From: Flavobacterium panacis
GTDB taxonomy: Bacteria; Bacteroidota; Bacteroidia; Flavobacteriales; Flavobacteriaceae
Direction: 5' to 3'
DNA length: 64,000 bases
Assembly: GCF_024649945.1 (NCBI RefSeq)
Contig: NZ_JANKMS010000007.1
Span: 186,001 to 250,000, forward strand
Shown: one piece after another, positions 61,692-64,000 of the stretch
How the letters are laid out: the number at the start of each line of letters is the position of its first letter
Numbering within the stretch: position 1 is the stretch's first letter
Notes under the pieces: model-generated
The model's input: only the letters and a program-made list of their open reading frames with translations
What the model was told of the DNA's origin: nothing
The model's database searches: none
Program-made: the position numbers and the translations under genes

Positions 61692-61850
61692 TTATTTTCT
61701 TTTTTTATAATGATTATTAGTACTTGAGTTTTTGTACTTTCCTCCTTTATGAGAACTTCCTTTTCCTCCTTTGTAATGACCACTTTGGGCTTCAATGCTT
61801 CCTCCTAAGATTAAGAAGAATAGACTAAATAAAATAGCTGCTTTTTTCAT
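61692..61850 (-). CDS. Small secreted Gly/Lys/His-rich peptide (52 aa)
   Basis: The minus strand from ATG 61850 to TAA 61692 encodes 52 residues. There is a signal peptide MKKAAILFSLFFLILGGSIE-AQ, then a low-complexity mature part (SGHYKGGKGSSHKGGKY and NSSTNNHYKKRK). It is the first gene after the conserved 41-bp promoter element, so it heads the six-gene run. Such basic Gly-rich secreted peptides have no assigned role; a metal- or polyanion-binding role through His and Lys is conceivable. Confidence 0.75.
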   Translation of the reverse strand: MKKAAILFSLFFLILGGSIEAQSGHYKGGKGSSHKGGKYKNSSTNNHYKKRK

Positions 61851-61880
61851 AATTTTAATATTTAATTAATTTTTACAATC

Positions 61881-61921
61881 CAAAAGTAGAACCAATCAAA
61901 ACCAGTATTTTACGGAAATCC
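61881..61921 (-). promoter_or_regulatory. Conserved 41-bp promoter element, copy 2
   Basis: On the minus strand it starts GGATTTCCGTAAAATACTGG and ends with the -7 element TACTTTTG (61881-61888). It aligns without gaps to 58387-58427. The ATG of the small secreted peptide is 31 bp downstream. It is a probable site for a regulator common to both promoters. Confidence 0.78.
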
Positions 61922-61950
61922 ATAATCTGTAATTTTAAATTCTAGCAATA

Positions 61951-61975
61951 AAAAAAAGCTCCCGAAGGAGCTTTA
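61951..61975 (-). terminator. Rho-independent terminator after the response regulator
   Basis: Perfect AAAGCTCC/GGAGCTTT hairpin with a TTCG loop and a T run on the minus strand. It ends the kinase-regulator transcript and separates it from the promoter of the six-gene run. Confidence 0.9.
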
Positions 61976-61994
61976 AAATGGAGTGAAAAGGAAC

Positions 61995-62663
61995 TTAGAT
62001 AATTCCCATATCTTTTGTAATTGAAACCAAATGAACAGTATTATTGGCTTTAAAAAAGTCTTTTAGTTTTGCCAATCTTTTTTCCATGGCACTTTTGCTA
62101 TTGGGTTTCACATTAGAGTTTTTAAAAATTTCTATAATTTCATCCTGAGATGTTCCCACAGATAAATATTTTAAAATTTGAATATCGACATCATCTATTT
62201 CGTAGTTGCCTTTTTCCTGAAGTGCAGAAGCAACCTCGGAAGAAATAAATTTCTCATCGGAAGTCGAAATTATTTTAATCGCTTTTTTGAGATCTTCAAT
62301 ACTGTTTCGGCTTTTGAGTACAAAGGCATTAATTTCAGAATCTTCAAAAAGTGATTTTATACGAAGATTTTTATCCTCAACAGAATAGGCAATGATTTTA
62401 ATATCAGGCTGAAGTTCACGAACTTTTTGAATAAGTTCGTCACCACTTTCAATTTTTACGTCACGATGATCTTTTTTAAACGAAAGATCACTAATTAATA
62501 AATCGTATGGCTCATTGTCCTGAATGGCTTTTCTTATCTTAAGAAAAGCATCGTCACAATATTTTGCGTGTTGAAAATTGTCAATATTAAAATCATTCAA
62601 GGTTTGTTTAACAGCTAAATTGAATTCTTCAAAATCCTCGGCTATTATTACTTTTTTAAACAT
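61995..62663 (-). CDS. REC-HTH response regulator
   Basis: 222 residues. REC domain about 1-130: acidic pair AEDFEEF near 8-14, phosphoacceptor Asp in YDLLISDLSF near 59, and Lys in AFVLKSRNS near 117. The C-terminal domain (about 155-222) has the LuxR-like order VDIQILKYLSVGTSQDEIIEIF, then KSAMEKRLAKLKDFFKANN, although it is shorter and more divergent than in NarL. It lies 6 bp after the TPR sensor kinase gene, so the two are a cognate pair. It may bind the conserved element at 61881-61921 and 58387-58427. Confidence 0.88.
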   Translation of the reverse strand: MFKKVIIAEDFEEFNLAVKQTLNDFNIDNFQHAKYCDDAFLKIRKAIQDNEPYDLLISDLSFKKDHRDVKIESGDELIQKVRELQPDIKIIAYSVEDKNLRIKSLFEDSEINAFVLKSRNSIEDLKKAIKIISTSDEKFISSEVASALQEKGNYEIDDVDIQILKYLSVGTSQDEIIEIFKNSNVKPNSKSAMEKRLAKLKDFFKANNTVHLVSITKDMGII

Positions 62664-62669
62664 AGGCTT

Positions 62670-64000
62670 TTATTTAGGCATTGTTATTTTTACTCTAAAA
62701 CCTTTATCTGGTTCAGTGTCAAAAGTAATAGTTCCTTTACTAGACAAAATACGGTTTTCCATATTTAGCAAACCATTTTTTACAATTTTATCTTTTTGAG
62801 TGCCTTTTCCGTTATCTGTGTAGTCAATAAAAATTGTTTTTCCGTCGCCGCCAAACTTTACTACAACTACCAATGCTTCACTATGCTTTTTCATATTGAC
62901 CATTAATTCCTGTAAAACTCTATAAATCGTAACTTTTTTAATTTCCTCAATCAAATCCCAATTTACTTTTTCGATGTTGTTAATAATAACATTTCTATTC
63001 TCACTATTATAAGTTGAAAGCATCTCTTTTAAATGGAGTGCATAATTTGTTTTAATATCAATACTATTGTTTTCTTTTGAAATGCCACGGACACGAGCAT
63101 AAATATGATCAAGTTTTTGAACCAGCGTTTCTCTTGTGCTTTCAATCTCCAAAGGCTGTGTCTGTGTAAAAGTTATGGTGTTAAAAACATCATTTGCCAA
63201 TTCATCATGAATGTCTTTGGCAATTCTGGTTTCGGTATCGTAAGCCGTTTGTAATTTTTCAGTACGGTTTTTATTTCGGTAATATTTTCTGAGATAAAAA
63301 ATGAGCACACCCAAAAATAGAGAAATAGTGATGAATAAATATTGCTGATATTGCCCGCGCTGAATCGAGAGCTGGTTTTCAGCATTTTTTAAACGAAGTT
63401 TCTGGTTTTCGTCTTTTTCTTTTTTAGAATCGTATTTGATTTTAGCAAACTTATTTTTAAAGTTGTTTCTAACTTTGATAATGCTGTCATTTATAGTGAT
63501 ATAATTTTGAGCATATTGCAATCCAGCATTATTTGAAATTAAAAGGGATAATGCTTCCAATCGTTCGTCTACACTATTAAGTTGGGTTGCTATTTCATAA
63601 GCTTTTTTTGCATATTGATTGGATGTTTTATTATCGGTTTTTGCATAATATTCTGCTAAGCGAGTATAACTTACTATGCTTCCATAAGAATCGTTAATTT
63701 GTTTTCTCAGTTTTAGACTTTCAAGCATGAGTTGAAGACCTTTTTCATTTGAACCTTTTTTAAAATAAGCGAATCCAAGATTGTCAATTACTCTTGCCTT
63801 GCTTTTTAAAAATGTATCAAATTCTTTAGTTTTTAAAATTCCTTTCAGAATTACAATAGCCTTATCATATTTTTTTTGCTTGATGTAAAGTACAGCAATA
63901 TTGTTTAAAGGAGATTGTTTGGTCAGCTGATCTTTGGAATCCTTTATTGCCTGATTGTAATAAAATATTGCATCATCATAAATTGCAAGTTCTTTGTCTG
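62670..64000 (-). CDS. TPR-containing sensor histidine kinase (5' end outside window)
   Basis: The frame is open to the window end (about 442 codons visible), so the start lies beyond 64000. Visible TPR units include LAIYDDAIFYYNQAIKDS, NNIAVLYIKQKKYDKAIVIL and NLGFAYFKKGSNEKGLQLM. A coiled coil, a membrane helix, and a kinase core follow, with the phospho-His in RIAKDIHDELANDVFNTITF and ATP lid DNGKGTQKDKIVKNGLLNM. It closely matches the kinase at 51012-52742, with near-identical DNA over about 90 bp at the coiled coil. It pairs with the regulator 6 bp downstream. Confidence 0.92.
   Translation of the reverse strand, partial: DKELAIYDDAIFYYNQAIKDSKDQLTKQSPLNNIAVLYIKQKKYDKAIVILKGILKTKEFDTFLKSKARVIDNLGFAYFKKGSNEKGLQLMLESLKLRKQINDSYGSIVSYTRLAEYYAKTDNKTSNQYAKKAYEIATQLNSVDERLEALSLLISNNAGLQYAQNYITINDSIIKVRNNFKNKFAKIKYDSKKEKDENQKLRLKNAENQLSIQRGQYQQYLFITISLFLGVLIFYLRKYYRNKNRTEKLQTAYDTETRIAKDIHDELANDVFNTITFTQTQPLEIESTRETLVQKLDHIYARVRGISKENNSIDIKTNYALHLKEMLSTYNSENRNVIINNIEKVNWDLIEEIKKVTIYRVLQELMVNMKKHSEALVVVVKFGGDGKTIFIDYTDNGKGTQKDKIVKNGLLNMENRILSSKGTITFDTEPDKGFRVKITMPK

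Overview
The window looks like chromosomal DNA of a Flavobacterium-type bacterium (Bacteroidota). The DNA is AT-rich. Many genes are preceded by the Bacteroidota -7 promoter motif TAnnTTTG. Gene content fits the group: 2TM-domain proteins, TPR-type sensor kinases with a lipoprotein-like N-terminus, a COX15-type heme A synthase, a GapN-like dehydrogenase, many small lipoproteins and several families of long palindromic intergenic repeats. I saw no tRNA, rRNA, CRISPR array or intact insertion sequence.

Layout. 1-3.1 kb: the end of a LytS-type histidine kinase fused to a 2TM domain, four more stand-alone 2TM proteins, and a LytTR response regulator. 3.2-8.2 kb: ctaA, a small membrane protein, the CCA-adding enzyme, a GxxExxY protein in a repeat-rich region, yaaA and a secreted protein. 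8.3-13 kb: a TetR-controlled tripartite drug exporter (TolC, HlyD/EmrA, DHA2 MFS). 13-13.6 kb: a ParE-type toxin-antitoxin pair. 13.7-21.6 kb: a complete trp operon in order E, (lipoprotein), G, D, C, F, B, (AIG2-like), A. It is headed by an 18-residue leader peptide with three tandem Trp codons and an attenuator hairpin. 21.7-26.8 kb: a secreted beta-helix protein, a MarR/nitroreductase/YceI operon with two palindromic operators on its promoter, and glpD.

27-37.6 kb: genes for sulfur and redox handling (split YeeE/YedE pair, metallo-beta-lactamase/rhodanese fusion, TauE/SafE permease, Crp/Fnr regulator, rhodanese) surround cytochrome bd oxidase genes. A frameshifted gene follows cydB, then a membrane protein and an XRE regulator. 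37.6-43.4 kb: gapN-like dehydrogenase, M1 peptidase, a secreted TPR-like protein, a GNAT acetyltransferase and a small secreted protein. 43.5-49.3 kb: an RND efflux operon. 49.5-50.9 kb: a DeoR regulator divergent from a 5'(3')-deoxyribonucleotidase gene.

51-64 kb is the most accessory part. Two closely related TPR sensor kinases (51.0-52.7 and 62.7 kb to beyond the end) bracket it; the second is followed by its REC-HTH regulator. Between them lie a 59-residue lipoprotein gene, a decayed paralogue beside its intact copy, a GH1 glucosidase, and a six-gene run (small secreted peptide, DUF4236, excalibur lipoprotein, TerB-like, 4-TM coiled-coil protein, von Willebrand A-like lipoprotein). The promoter of this run shares a gap-free 41-bp element (36/41 identical) with the promoter of a nearby nuclease-like gene. 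This is the best candidate here for an undescribed co-regulated system.
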